From BPIH01 sp042408925 (GTDB lineage: Bacteria > Chloroflexota > Limnocylindria > Limnocylindrales > CSP1-4): 27,759 nucleotides of DNA. The translations under genes and the position numbers were made by a program. The notes beneath the pieces were generated by a model. It was not told the origin of the DNA. It saw only the letters and a program-made list of their open reading frames with translations, and did no database searches. The stretch lies in NCBI GenBank assembly GCA_042408925.1, contig JBHOQO010000089.1:1-27759 (forward strand). Direction: 5' to 3'. Positions 15,809 through 23,178 of this stretch are shown in pieces (the first letter of the stretch is position 1; each line of letters opens with the position of its first letter).

Positions 15809-16246
15809 ATGGCCCTCATCCTCGACCGCGAGCCGATCGGTGCTCCCGGAGCGGAGCGCGAGGCGGTCGAAGCGGTCGCCGCGCTTCTCGGACGGGGCGC
15901 CGAGGTCCGACTCTGCGCTGGCGACGAGGGAGTCCCCTTGCCGGAGGCGCTCCGGCTTGTGCTCGAGCAGGCCGCTCGCGAGCTCGCGCGGGGCAATCAG
16001 GTCACCCTCGTTCCGGTGGGGCGGATGCTCACGACGCGCCAGGCCGCGGAGCTCCTGAACGTCTCCCGGCCGTTCCTCATTCGGCTCCTCGAGCGGGGTG
16101 AGATCCCGTTCGAAATGGTGGGGACGCATCGGCGGGTCCCGCGCGAGGCGGTCCTTGGGTACCGGGCGGAGCGGTCGGAGCGTCGTCGGGCGGCCCTGCG
16201 CGAGCTGAGCGCCGAGGCCGACGAGCTCGGCGTTCACACCGACTGA
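15809..16246 (+). CDS. Excisionase-type HTH antitoxin-like protein, without its usual toxin
   Basis: A 145-residue protein whose C-terminal half has an excisionase/MerR-like winged helix-turn-helix: LTTRQAAELLNVSRPFLIRLLERGEIPF, then VGTHRRVP as the wing (about residues 75-115), and a charged helical tail RRAALRELSAEADELG. This arrangement matches the DNA-binding antitoxin normally followed, with overlap, by a PIN-domain toxin. Here the next plus-strand gene is absent: about 200 bases without a gene follow, then a convergent groES. A strong Shine-Dalgarno AAAGGAGG ends 8 bases before the ATG at 15809. It may be an orphan remnant or a stand-alone regulator. Confidence 0.8.
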   Translation: MALILDREPIGAPGAEREAVEAVAALLGRGAEVRLCAGDEGVPLPEALRLVLEQAARELARGNQVTLVPVGRMLTTRQAAELLNVSRPFLIRLLERGEIPFEMVGTHRRVPREAVLGYRAERSERRRAALRELSAEADELGVHTD

Positions 16247-16342
16247 TCAACCGCCGGCGCTCACGCCCCGCCCGCCGCCCTTCGTCGAGGATGTCCGGGC
16301 GGCGGCCAGCGGGTGGTGGGCCCGCTCAACCGCCGGGTGGTG

Positions 16343-16398
16343 TCTCTCCTTCCTGCGAGGAGAGATCCCGCGACATTTCCCCCTCTCGGAAGGAGAGG
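16343..16398. terminator. Two hairpins between convergent genes (possible bidirectional terminator)
   Basis: TCTCTCCT (16343-16350) and AGGAGAGA (16358-16365) form a perfect 8-bp stem with a 7-base loop; CCTCTC (16382-16387) and GAGAGG (16393-16398) form a second 6-bp stem. They lie in the gene-free gap between two genes that converge. No T-run follows, so intrinsic termination is uncertain. Confidence 0.4.
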
Positions 16399-16445
16399 AT
16401 CGTGTCGCACCGTCGGGCGTGAAGGCAGCTGCCGGCGAGCGCCGG

Positions 16446-16745
16446 CTACGCCACCGCCGCCTCGGCCGGGGCGTCGCGGAGGATCGCCAGGAGCTCGGCG
16501 GCGTCGATGAGGAGGTAGTCGGCGCCGTCGAGGCGGAGCTCCGTCCCGGTGTACTTCGGGAAGAGGACCCGATCGCCGACGGCGACCTTGATCGCCTCGG
16601 TGTCGTCGCCGACCGCGACGACCTCACCGCGCTGCGGCTTCTCCTTCGCCGTGTCGGGCAGGTAGAGCCCGGACTTCGTGACGCTCTCCTCGGGCAGGAT
16701 CCGGACGAGGACGCGGCTCCCGAGGGGCTGGACGCGCTCGGCCAT
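16446..16745 (-). CDS. groES: GroES co-chaperonin (Cpn10)
   Basis: A 99-residue Cpn10 of normal length. It begins MAERVQPLGSRVLVRILPEE, has the mobile loop ESVTKSGLYLPDTAKEKPQ that docks on GroEL, then RGEVVAVGDD and KVAVGDRVLFPKYTGTEL of the beta-barrel. Seven copies form the lid of the GroEL folding chamber. An AAGGAGGT Shine-Dalgarno lies a few bases before the ATG at 16745. No groEL follows: downstream on the minus strand is the gap with hairpins and then the convergent HTH gene, so this is a solitary copy. Its neighbours upstream are a glutaredoxin and a DUF302 gene. No CIRCE-like repeat was found. Confidence 0.93.
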   Translation of the reverse strand: MAERVQPLGSRVLVRILPEESVTKSGLYLPDTAKEKPQRGEVVAVGDDTEAIKVAVGDRVLFPKYTGTELRLDGADYLLIDAAELLAILRDAPAEAAVA

Positions 16746-16777
16746 GTCGACCTCCTTCGTGGGCGTGGAGTTCGGGG

Positions 16778-17068
16778 CTAGTGGGTCGGCCCGGTCGGTC
16801 GGCCTGGCGAGCCCGGCCGGAGCCCGAGGAGGGCGTCGATCCGGGCCTGGTCGAAGCCGACGATCGGCCGGCCGTCGATTTCGATGACCGGGACGCCCAT
16901 CTGGCCGGTCCGGCGGACGAGATCGCGGGCGGCGGCCGGGTCGCGGCTGACGTCGACCTCCCGGAAGGGGACGCCCCGGCTTCGGAGGTAGGTCTTCGCC
17001 CGGGCGCACCAGGGGCAGGTCGGGGTCGTGAAGACGAGGACGCGACGGGGCTTCGGGGACGTGCTCAT
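16778..17068 (-). CDS. Glutaredoxin-family protein
   Basis: A 96-residue thioredoxin-fold protein. The redox motif is Cys18-Pro-Trp-Cys21 in FTTPTCPWCARAK, the cis-proline is Pro60 in TGQMGVPVIEIDG, and GFDQARIDALL closes the fold, matching NrdH/YruB-type glutaredoxins. It should exchange dithiols with proteins in the cytoplasm. The ATG at 17068 overlaps the stop of the DUF302 gene by 4 bases, so the two are translationally coupled, and groES follows 32 bases later. The last 12 residues (Gly/Pro/Thr-rich) are extra to the fold. Confidence 0.9.
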   Translation of the reverse strand: MSTSPKPRRVLVFTTPTCPWCARAKTYLRSRGVPFREVDVSRDPAAARDLVRRTGQMGVPVIEIDGRPIVGFDQARIDALLGLRPGSPGRPTGPTH

Positions 17069-17541
17069 CCTTCGGCCTCCAGGCTTGCGAGCGCCCGCTC
17101 GAGGCGGGCCCGGGCCTCGGCGGCGACCGCCTCGACGGCCGGCTCGCCGACGATGCCGAGGGCGGCCTGCGGGTCGAGGGCTTCGACGACGGTCTCGGGG
17201 CGCTCGGCCGAGGCCTGCTCCCCGGCCGAGGCCTGCTCCCCGGCCGAGGACTCCTCCTCGCCGGAGCGCTCCTCGCGGAGGACGACGTTGCAGGGCAGGA
17301 GGGCGCCGATCGACGGGTCGGCTTCGAGGGCGCGGTGGGCGAGGGGCGGGTTGCAGGCGCCGAGGATGAGGTACGGCGGGCGGTCGAGGCCGAGCTTCGC
17401 CTTGAGGGTCGCCGCGACGTCGATCTCGGTGAGGACGCCGAAGCCTTCGGCCTTGAGGGCGGCCTCGACGCGGGGCCGAAGCTCGGCGACGGTGCCGGGG
17501 AGGCGAAGGGCGATGGTGTACGGGGTGCGGGTCGTCGGCAT
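17065..17541 (-). CDS. DUF302-family protein with a repeat-expanded insert
   Basis: A 158-residue DUF302 protein. The N-terminal half has the family core (TVAELRPRVEAALKAEGFGVLTEIDV, LGACNPPLAHRAL with Cys63, ALLPCNVVLRE with Cys84). The terminal strand ETVVEALDPQAALGI follows. Between them, residues about 91-115 are an acidic Ser/Gly/Glu/Ala-rich insert (SAGEQA repeated) produced by an 18-bp tandem repeat. Family function is not established; the two conserved cysteines and coupling to a glutaredoxin suggest a redox or metal-related role, which is inferred. AGGAGA lies just before the ATG at 17541. Confidence 0.87.
   Translation of the reverse strand: MPTTRTPYTIALRLPGTVAELRPRVEAALKAEGFGVLTEIDVAATLKAKLGLDRPPYLILGACNPPLAHRALEADPSIGALLPCNVVLREERSGEEESSAGEQASAGEQASAERPETVVEALDPQAALGIVGEPAVEAVAAEARARLERALASLEAEG
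17206..17250. repeat. 18-bp tandem repeat inside the DUF302 gene
   Basis: GGCCGAGGCCTGCTCCCC is repeated at 17206-17223 and 17224-17241, followed by a half copy to 17250. The array stays in frame and encodes the SAGEQA repeats on the minus strand. Confidence 0.9.
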
Positions 17542-17627
17542 GGGTCTCCTCGCGATGGGGACGCACGCAGCTGTGGTTCGGGTGGATGCCGGCGGGGACC
17601 ACCGGGCTCGACCGGAGTCTACCGCCT

Positions 17628-17647
17628 ACTTGCGTATTTGCGCAAGT
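17628..17647. promoter_or_regulatory. Perfect inverted repeat upstream of the AAA_14 ATPase gene (site 1)
   Basis: ACTTGCG (17628-17634) and CGCAAGT (17641-17647) are exact inverted copies separated by six bases (TATTTG). TTGACA, a consensus -35 hexamer, begins 3 bases downstream at 17650. The placement suggests an operator, possibly for the divergent DUF302 operon as well as the ATPase gene. Confidence 0.5.
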
Positions 17648-17683
17648 GGTTGACAGCGGGCTCCGACGCATTCACACCGACGA

Positions 17684-17700
17684 AGTATGATCGTCATACT
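17684..17700. promoter_or_regulatory. Perfect inverted repeat over the -10 region of the AAA_14 gene (site 2)
   Basis: AGTATGA (17684-17690), TCG, and TCATACT (17694-17700) form a perfect palindrome ending 4 bases before the ATG at 17704. It contains TATGAT (17686-17691), a good -10 hexamer, so transcription would start nearly at the ATG and a bound protein would block it. No Shine-Dalgarno is present, consistent with a leaderless mRNA. The repeat is seen; the role is inferred. Confidence 0.55.
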
Positions 17701-17703
17701 CAC

Positions 17704-18948
17704 ATGGAAATGGACGCTGCATCATCCGTTCTCCCGCGCGCTGCCGCGGGTGCCTTGACCGCCGCCCTCGAGGTCTCGCCCGTCGTCGTGCTCATGGGAG
17801 CCCGCCAGACCGGGAAGACGACCCTCGCGCGCTCGCATCCGGCGCTTGCCTCGCACGCGTACGTGAGCCTCGACGACCTGGATGTTCGGCTCCAGGCCCG
17901 CGAGGACCCCGATGCCCTCGTCGAGCGGGCGCCGACGCTGATCCTCGACGAGGCCCAGCGTGCCCCCGACGTCCTCATCGCCGTGAAGCGGGCGGTCGAT
18001 CGCGATCCAAGGCGGACGCCGGGCCGCTTCGTCCTGACCGGCTCCGCCAACCTTCTCATGCTCTCCCGCTTGGGCGAGACCCTGGCCGGGCGGGCCGTCT
18101 TCGTCCGCCTCTGGCCCTTCGCGAGGCGGGAGCGGCTGGGGCTCGGGCGGACCGGCCCCTGGTCGGAGATCCTCAGGGCCCCCGTCGACGCCTGGCCCGA
18201 GGTGATCGCCGCCCACGCGGGTCCGCGGGAGGACTGGCGGGTGGCAGTGAAGCTCGGCGGCTTTCCCGTCCCCTCGCTGCGGCTCGCCGACGACGCCGCC
18301 CGCGCGATCTGGCTCGCCGGCTATGTCCAGACGTACGTCGAGCGCGATCTTCCGGAGATCCGGGCCGTCGAGAACTTGGCCGACTTTCGCCGGCTCCTCC
18401 GGGCGGCGGCACTCCGCACCGGGGGACTCCTCAACCAGACGGAGGTCGCCCGCGACCTGGGGACCTCACAGGCGCAGGTCCATCGATTCTTGGGCGTCCT
18501 TGAGGTGAGCTGCCTGGTCGTCCGGCTCGGCGCCTTCTCGGTCAACCGGACGAAGCGCCTGATCAAGGCGCCGAAGCTCTATTGGTGCGACCCCGCCCTC
18601 GCGCTCCACCTCGCCGAGCTGCCGGCACCCGCCGGGGTGCATCTCGAGAACCTCGTGCTCCTCGATCTCCTCGCGTGGCGGGACGCCGCCTGGGAGCACC
18701 GCGAGGTCCTCTACTGGCGGACCGCGTCCGGTCACGAGGTGGACTTCGTCGTCGAGGTGGGGGATCGGCTCCTGCCCATCGAGGTCAAGGCCGCCGAGCG
18801 GGTGGTCCCGGCCGACGCTCGGGGGCTGGCGGCCTTTCTCGATGAGTACCCGGACCTGGCCGACGGCGGCCTCCTCCTCTACGGGGGCTCGGAGACCTTC
18901 CGACTCACCGGCCGGGTCCTGGCGGTGCCGTGGTGGGCGGTGTGCTGA
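17704..18948 (+). CDS. AAA_14/DUF4143-family ATPase
   Basis: A 414-residue P-loop protein. Walker A is GARQTGKT (32-39), Walker B LILDEAQ (79-85), sensor LTGSAN (111-116), then a winged-helix-like middle (GGLLNQTEVARDLGTSQAQVHRFLGVLE) and a C-terminal DUF4143 domain with EVDFVVE...LPIEVKAAE, resembling a PD-(D/E)xK nuclease-like core. The family is widespread on mobile and accessory DNA; suggested roles in defence or toxin-antitoxin-like systems are not proven. It stands alone between divergent DUF302 and co-directional PCD genes, with two strong inverted repeats upstream. The ATG at 17704 lacks a Shine-Dalgarno; a second ATG is two codons later. Confidence 0.92.
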   Translation: MEMDAASSVLPRAAAGALTAALEVSPVVVLMGARQTGKTTLARSHPALASHAYVSLDDLDVRLQAREDPDALVERAPTLILDEAQRAPDVLIAVKRAVDRDPRRTPGRFVLTGSANLLMLSRLGETLAGRAVFVRLWPFARRERLGLGRTGPWSEILRAPVDAWPEVIAAHAGPREDWRVAVKLGGFPVPSLRLADDAARAIWLAGYVQTYVERDLPEIRAVENLADFRRLLRAAALRTGGLLNQTEVARDLGTSQAQVHRFLGVLEVSCLVVRLGAFSVNRTKRLIKAPKLYWCDPALALHLAELPAPAGVHLENLVLLDLLAWRDAAWEHREVLYWRTASGHEVDFVVEVGDRLLPIEVKAAERVVPADARGLAAFLDEYPDLADGGLLLYGGSETFRLTGRVLAVPWWAVC

Positions 18949-19045
18949 TCGGCGCCGTCCGCGGGGCGAGATGTCCGAGATTGCGGGTTGGACGGCGAGG
19001 GCGCGGCCCTTGACGGATCCTGCGGGGCCCGGCACGATCCCGGCC

Positions 19046-19390
19046 ATGGGTCGCGATCTCGCAGCGATGGCGTGCGTGCCGTGCCGGGGCGGGGTGCCGC
19101 CGTTCACCCACGAGGAGATCGAGGGGTACCTCGCCGACCTCGACGCCGGCTGGCGGGTCGTCGACGACCACCATCTCGAGAAGGAGTGGCGGTTCCGGAA
19201 CTTCCGGGAGGCGCTCGCCTTCACGAACCGGGTCGGCGAGCTGGCCGAAGCGGTCGGCCACCACCCCGACATCGAGCTCGGCTGGGGTCGGGTGAAGCTC
19301 ACCGTCTACACCCACAAGATCGACGGCCTCCACGAAGCGGACTTCGTCTTCGCGGCGAAGGTCGAGGCGCTGGGGACCGGGACGGGCTGA
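19046..19390 (+). CDS. Pterin-4a-carbinolamine dehydratase
   Basis: A 114-residue protein of the PCD/DCoH family. After an N-terminal CVPCRGGVPPF motif seen in the bacterial Cys-containing subgroup, it shows GWRVVDDHHLEKEWRFRNF and the active-site region AEAVGHHPDIELGWGRVKL...YTHKIDGLHEAD, with the paired His-His-Pro and the later His. It dehydrates 4a-hydroxytetrahydrobiopterin or acts in related pterin metabolism. TTGACG (19010-19015) with a weak CACGAT 17 bases later would start transcription right at the ATG at 19046, implying a leaderless message; an ATG at 19067 is the alternative start. Confidence 0.9.
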   Translation: MGRDLAAMACVPCRGGVPPFTHEEIEGYLADLDAGWRVVDDHHLEKEWRFRNFREALAFTNRVGELAEAVGHHPDIELGWGRVKLTVYTHKIDGLHEADFVFAAKVEALGTGTG

Positions 19391-19400
19391 CGAGGCCATC

Positions 19401-19440
19401 GCGGGCGGCTGCGGGCGGCCGCGGGCGGCCGCGGGCGGCA
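19401..19440. repeat. Four 10-bp tandem repeats after the PCD gene
   Basis: GCGGGCGGCY is repeated four times in exact register (last base T, C, C, A). It lies 10 bases past the dehydratase stop, in the gap before the kinase operon. Nothing else of note is seen in that 158-base gap except the Shine-Dalgarno of the next gene. Confidence 0.85.
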
Positions 19441-19548
19441 TCCAGCCGACGCCGGCAGGAGGGCCTCCTGGGTACGGACGGTGGGCGGGCACGGGCGGGC
19501 GTCCCGACGGCGGGCCGCTATCCTGGGCCCGAACCGGAAGGGAGGGCA

Positions 19549-21852
19549 GTGAGGACGGCAGCCGGGGACCGCCCCCGTCGAACGGGGGTCTGGCTCCTCG
19601 CCATCGGCTCGCTCCTGTCGAGCCTTGCGTTCCTCGCCCTGCGGCTCGTCGCGCCGTCGGACGGCGCCGTCGTGGCCTACTACGCCGACGCCTGGACCTC
19701 CGACGGCGTCCGGGTCGACCCCCTCGACCCTCAGCCCGGGGGACTCGGCCCGGGCGATGTCGTCGTCGCCATCGATGGTCGCCCGCTCGAGGCATGGCTC
19801 GACGGGGTCGTCGCATCGGCCCTCGACCCGGCCGATCCGGCCAGCGGGCCCCGCTCCTACACCGTCGAGCGCGACGGCGGGACGGCGACGGTGGCCGTCG
19901 AGCTGGCTCGGCACGACCCGATCGGTGCCCTCGCCGCCAACTGGAGCGTCCTCCTCTTCACGCTCGTCCTCCAGCTCGTCGCCGCCTGGGTCCTCCTTCG
20001 GCGGCCCGAGGCCTCGGCCGCGGTAGCCCTCGTCATCGCCGCCTGCGGCGTCACCGGCAGCACCCTGCCCTGGCTCCTCGGTCTCCAGGTGAGCGACCTG
20101 ATCACCGGTTGGCCGTTTCTCCTCCACGCCCTGACCGCAGGGGGCCTGTACATGCTCCTCTGGCCGGCGGGTGCCCTCCATCTCCCCCTCGCCCTCTCGG
20201 CCGGGCCCCGGGGCCCGGGGCGGCGGGCCCTGGCCCTCGCCTACGGGTTGCCCCTGGGCGGCTACCTCGGAGCGCTCGTCGTCTCGCGCCTCGGTACCCC
20301 CTCGTCGACGGCCTGGGTCGGGAGCTGGGCGACCCTCCAGGCCCTCGTCATCATCCCGACCGTGCTCGGCGGGCTCGCGCTGACCGCCCGAGGGTTTCGG
20401 GCCGCCGGCCCTGCGGCGCGCCGTCAGCTCCGGTGGGCCGTCCTCGGGGGCGGGTTCGCCTCGCTCGTCGGCGTCCTCCTCTTCCTCGCCCCGCAGCTCG
20501 TCATCGGCCGGCCGCTCCTCCCATGGAGCGCCGTCGGGCTGATCGCGCTCCCGCTGCCCCTCGGGATCGCGCTCTCGGTCCTGCGCCACGGCCTCCTCGA
20601 CATCGAGGTCGTGATCAACCGTTCGCTCGTTTACGGCTCGCTCACCCTCGTGATCGTCGGCATCTACGCCTCGGTCCTCGCCGGCCTGGGGCAAGTCCTC
20701 GCCGAGCAGGCGGGGCTCCAGGCCGCGATCCTGGCGACCGGCATCGCGGCCGTCGTGGCGCAGCCGGTCCGGGACGTCCTCCAGCGATCGGTGAACCGGC
20801 TCATGTACGGCCACCGGGACGAGCCGCTCGTCGCCCTGGCCCGCCTCGGTGAGCGCCTTGAGTCGACCCTCGAGCCGGAGGCCGTCCTGCCGGCCGTCAC
20901 CGCCGCCGTGGCGGGTGCCTTGCGGGCGCCGTACGCGGCGATCGAGATCCTCCGCGACGGCGTCCTCCGACCGGCGGCGGCGACCGGGGTGCTCACCGGC
21001 CAGCTCCTGGCCCTGCCGCTCCGCTACGGCGACGAGGCCGTCGGCCGGCTCCTCGTCGCCCCGCGCGGCCCCGGCGAAGCGTTCGGAGCCGCCGATCGGC
21101 GGCTGCTCGACGACCTGGCCCGCCAGGCAGGTCTCGCGGTCCGGACGATCGGCCTGGCAGAGGACCTGCGCCGGGCGCGTCGGCGTCTCGTCACGGCCCG
21201 CGAGGAGGAGCGGCGTCGGCTCCGGCGGGACCTCCGTGACGGGCTCGAACGGACGCTGGCGGGGCTCGACGAGCGGCTCGTCGCTGCCCGTCTGGCTCTG
21301 CCCCACGACCCGGGGCGGGCGCGCTCGATGATCGCCGAGGGACAGCAGGCGACGCGGGAGGCGATCGGCGAGATCCGGCGGGTCGTGCACGCCCTCCGCC
21401 CGCCGGCGCTCGACGAGCTCGGCCTCGTCGGAGCCATCCGCCTGGGGACGGTCCGGGAGGGAGCGCCGATGGAGGCGAGGGTGACCGTCGAGGCTCCCGA
21501 ACCGCTGCCGCAGCTCCCGGCCGCCGTCGAGGTTGCCGCCTACCGGATCGCCCTCGAGGCGGTCGAGGCGGTCCTGACCCGGACCGGCGCCCGGCACTGC
21601 CGGGTCCGTCTGGAGTGCCGCGACCGGCTCGAGGTCGTCGTCAGCCACGACGTCCGGGTCGCCGGGGGAGCGGCGCTTGAGGGTGGAAGCGGAGGTGGAG
21701 GCGGGGGAGGCGGGGTCGGCGAGCCGCGCTCGGGACACGCCCTCCTCGCCTCCCTGCGCGACCAAGCGGCGGAGGTCGGCGGCACGGTCGAGATCGAGCA
21801 GGAAGGCGGTCAGGCGCGACTCGTCGCCCGGCTGCCGGTGTCGGGCGAATGA
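19549..21852 (+). CDS. Membrane PDZ-GAF protein with a degenerate histidine-kinase core (pseudokinase)
   Basis: A 767-residue protein. Order: one helix (about 14-34), a PDZ-like domain (about 60-120, GGLGPGDVVVAIDGRPL), six to eight membrane helices (132-405), a GAF-like domain (425-535) and a HisKA_3/HATPase core. In the dimerisation helix EEERRRLRRDLRDGLERTL, residue 563 is Arg (CGT, 21235-21237) where the phosphoacceptor His should be. The N box reads EAVEAVLTRTGA, lacking the Asn, and the D-x-G-x-G box is gone, replaced by a poly-glycine run (712-722). It should not phosphorylate itself. An intact sister kinase follows with a 4-base overlap, so it probably acts as a sensing partner in a heterodimer. 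GGAGGG precedes the GTG at 19549. Confidence 0.88.
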   Translation: MRTAAGDRPRRTGVWLLAIGSLLSSLAFLALRLVAPSDGAVVAYYADAWTSDGVRVDPLDPQPGGLGPGDVVVAIDGRPLEAWLDGVVASALDPADPASGPRSYTVERDGGTATVAVELARHDPIGALAANWSVLLFTLVLQLVAAWVLLRRPEASAAVALVIAACGVTGSTLPWLLGLQVSDLITGWPFLLHALTAGGLYMLLWPAGALHLPLALSAGPRGPGRRALALAYGLPLGGYLGALVVSRLGTPSSTAWVGSWATLQALVIIPTVLGGLALTARGFRAAGPAARRQLRWAVLGGGFASLVGVLLFLAPQLVIGRPLLPWSAVGLIALPLPLGIALSVLRHGLLDIEVVINRSLVYGSLTLVIVGIYASVLAGLGQVLAEQAGLQAAILATGIAAVVAQPVRDVLQRSVNRLMYGHRDEPLVALARLGERLESTLEPEAVLPAVTAAVAGALRAPYAAIEILRDGVLRPAAATGVLTGQLLALPLRYGDEAVGRLLVAPRGPGEAFGAADRRLLDDLARQAGLAVRTIGLAEDLRRARRRLVTAREEERRRLRRDLRDGLERTLAGLDERLVAARLALPHDPGRARSMIAEGQQATREAIGEIRRVVHALRPPALDELGLVGAIRLGTVREGAPMEARVTVEAPEPLPQLPAAVEVAAYRIALEAVEAVLTRTGARHCRVRLECRDRLEVVVSHDVRVAGGAALEGGSGGGGGGGGVGEPRSGHALLASLRDQAAEVGGTVEIEQEGGQARLVARLPVSGE

Positions 21853-23165
21853 AGCGTCTGCCGGTCTCGCGTCCCCGGGCCCGCCCCCGCATCATGCTCG
21901 GCGAGCTGGCGGTCCACGTCGCCCTGGCCGGATGCGTCGTCGCGACGTACGTCCTCACCGTCACGCTGGCCGGCTTGATCGTGCCGCAGCGGGCGAGCTT
22001 CGCCGTCTCGCTCCTGGCCGCCGGTGTCGTCGCCGTCCTCGTCCAACCGCTGCGGGCTCGACTCCGGGCCGGCGTCGATCGCTGGCTCTACGGGCGGCGG
22101 GACGACCCCTACGCCGTCGTCTCACGGCTCAGCCAGCGACTCCAGGCGACGGTGGCGCCCGATGCGGCCCTGACGGCGGTCGCCGAAACCGTCGCCGGGG
22201 CGCTCCGGCTGCCCTTCGCCGCGGTCGAGCTGTCCGTCGGGGGGCGGGCGATCGCCGCGGCCCGGGTGGGCGAGCCGGTCGGTGAGGTCGAGCGGCTCCC
22301 GCTCGTGTACCGCGCCGAGGTCGTCGGCGCCCTCGTCCTGGGGCCGCGGAGCACGCTCGAAGCGCTCGGCCAGGCCGACCGCCGGTTGCTCGAGGTCCTT
22401 GCCCGCCAGGTCGCGGTGGCCGCCCATGCGGCGCGGTTGACGGGCGATCTCCAGGGCTCGCGCGAGCGGCTCGTGATCGCCCGGGAGGAGGAGCGGCGGC
22501 GCCTCCGGCGCGACCTCCACGACGGCCTCGGCCCGCTCCTGGCGGCGATGACCCTGCGGCTCGATGCGGCGGCGAACCTCGTGCCTCGCGACGCACGGGC
22601 GGCCGACCAGGTGCTGGCGGGCCTGCTCGACGACGTCCGGCAGGTTCGGCTCGACATCCGGCGCCTCGTCGACGACCTCCGCCCGCCGGCGCTCGACGAT
22701 CTCGGGCTGGTCGGCGCCATCCGCGACGGCGTGGCGCGAACGGCGGGGGCGGCCCTTCCCGATGGAGCCCACGGGCTCGGCAGGCCCGCCGAGCCTGGAC
22801 ATCCGGCGGGCCCGTTCGTCACGCTCGACCTGCCCGAATCGCTCCCGGACCTCCCGGCCGCGGTCGAGGTTGCCGCCTATCGGATCGCCCTCGAGGCGGT
22901 CACGAACGTCGTCCGACATGCCGCTGCACGGACCTGCCGGGTCCGGCTCGCGCTGACGGACGAGGCGGGCCCCGCGCTCGTCGTGACTGTGGAGGACGAC
23001 GGCTGCGGTCTACCGCCGGACCTCCAGGCCGGAGTCGGCCTGGTCTCGATGCGCGAGCGGGCGTCCGAGCTCGGCGGCCGGTGCGCCATCGAGCCCGGCC
23101 CCGTCGGCGGGACGTGGGTCCAGGCCTGGCTGCCCCTCCCGACACCCCGGGAGGCGGCGTCGTGA
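21849..23165 (+). CDS. GAF-containing sensor histidine kinase (HisKA_3, NarL-type), catalytically complete
   Basis: A 438-residue kinase. Two membrane helices (about 20-45 and 52-68) are followed by a juxtamembrane RWLYGRRDDPYAV segment shared with the upstream gene (RLMYGHRDEP), a GAF-like domain (about 90-195), and a HisKA_3 helix RRRLRRDLHDGLGPLL with phosphoacceptor His224. The ATPase domain is intact: TNVVRHA (Asn353), DDGCGLP (383-389) and GVGLVSMRERA. It lacks the PDZ and multi-helix sensor carried by the upstream protein. The ATG at 21849 overlaps that gene by 4 bases, and the response regulator follows 13 bases after its stop. It should phosphorylate that regulator. Confidence 0.93.
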   Translation: MKRLPVSRPRARPRIMLGELAVHVALAGCVVATYVLTVTLAGLIVPQRASFAVSLLAAGVVAVLVQPLRARLRAGVDRWLYGRRDDPYAVVSRLSQRLQATVAPDAALTAVAETVAGALRLPFAAVELSVGGRAIAAARVGEPVGEVERLPLVYRAEVVGALVLGPRSTLEALGQADRRLLEVLARQVAVAAHAARLTGDLQGSRERLVIAREEERRRLRRDLHDGLGPLLAAMTLRLDAAANLVPRDARAADQVLAGLLDDVRQVRLDIRRLVDDLRPPALDDLGLVGAIRDGVARTAGAALPDGAHGLGRPAEPGHPAGPFVTLDLPESLPDLPAAVEVAAYRIALEAVTNVVRHAAARTCRVRLALTDEAGPALVVTVEDDGCGLPPDLQAGVGLVSMRERASELGGRCAIEPGPVGGTWVQAWLPLPTPREAAS

Positions 23166-23178
23166 CGGGGGAGCCGGC

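Noticed and set aside
17650..17691. TTGACA and TATGAT as one promoter for the AAA_14 gene
   Set aside because: The hexamers are 30 bases apart, far beyond the 16-19 base range, so they cannot form one sigma70 promoter; each may have another role.
19306..21765. 819-codon minus-strand open frame opposite the pseudokinase
   Set aside because: It mirrors the plus-strand gene in GC-rich DNA, is Arg/Asp/Glu/Gly-rich without any domain, and the plus strand has clear PDZ, GAF and kinase-like segments.
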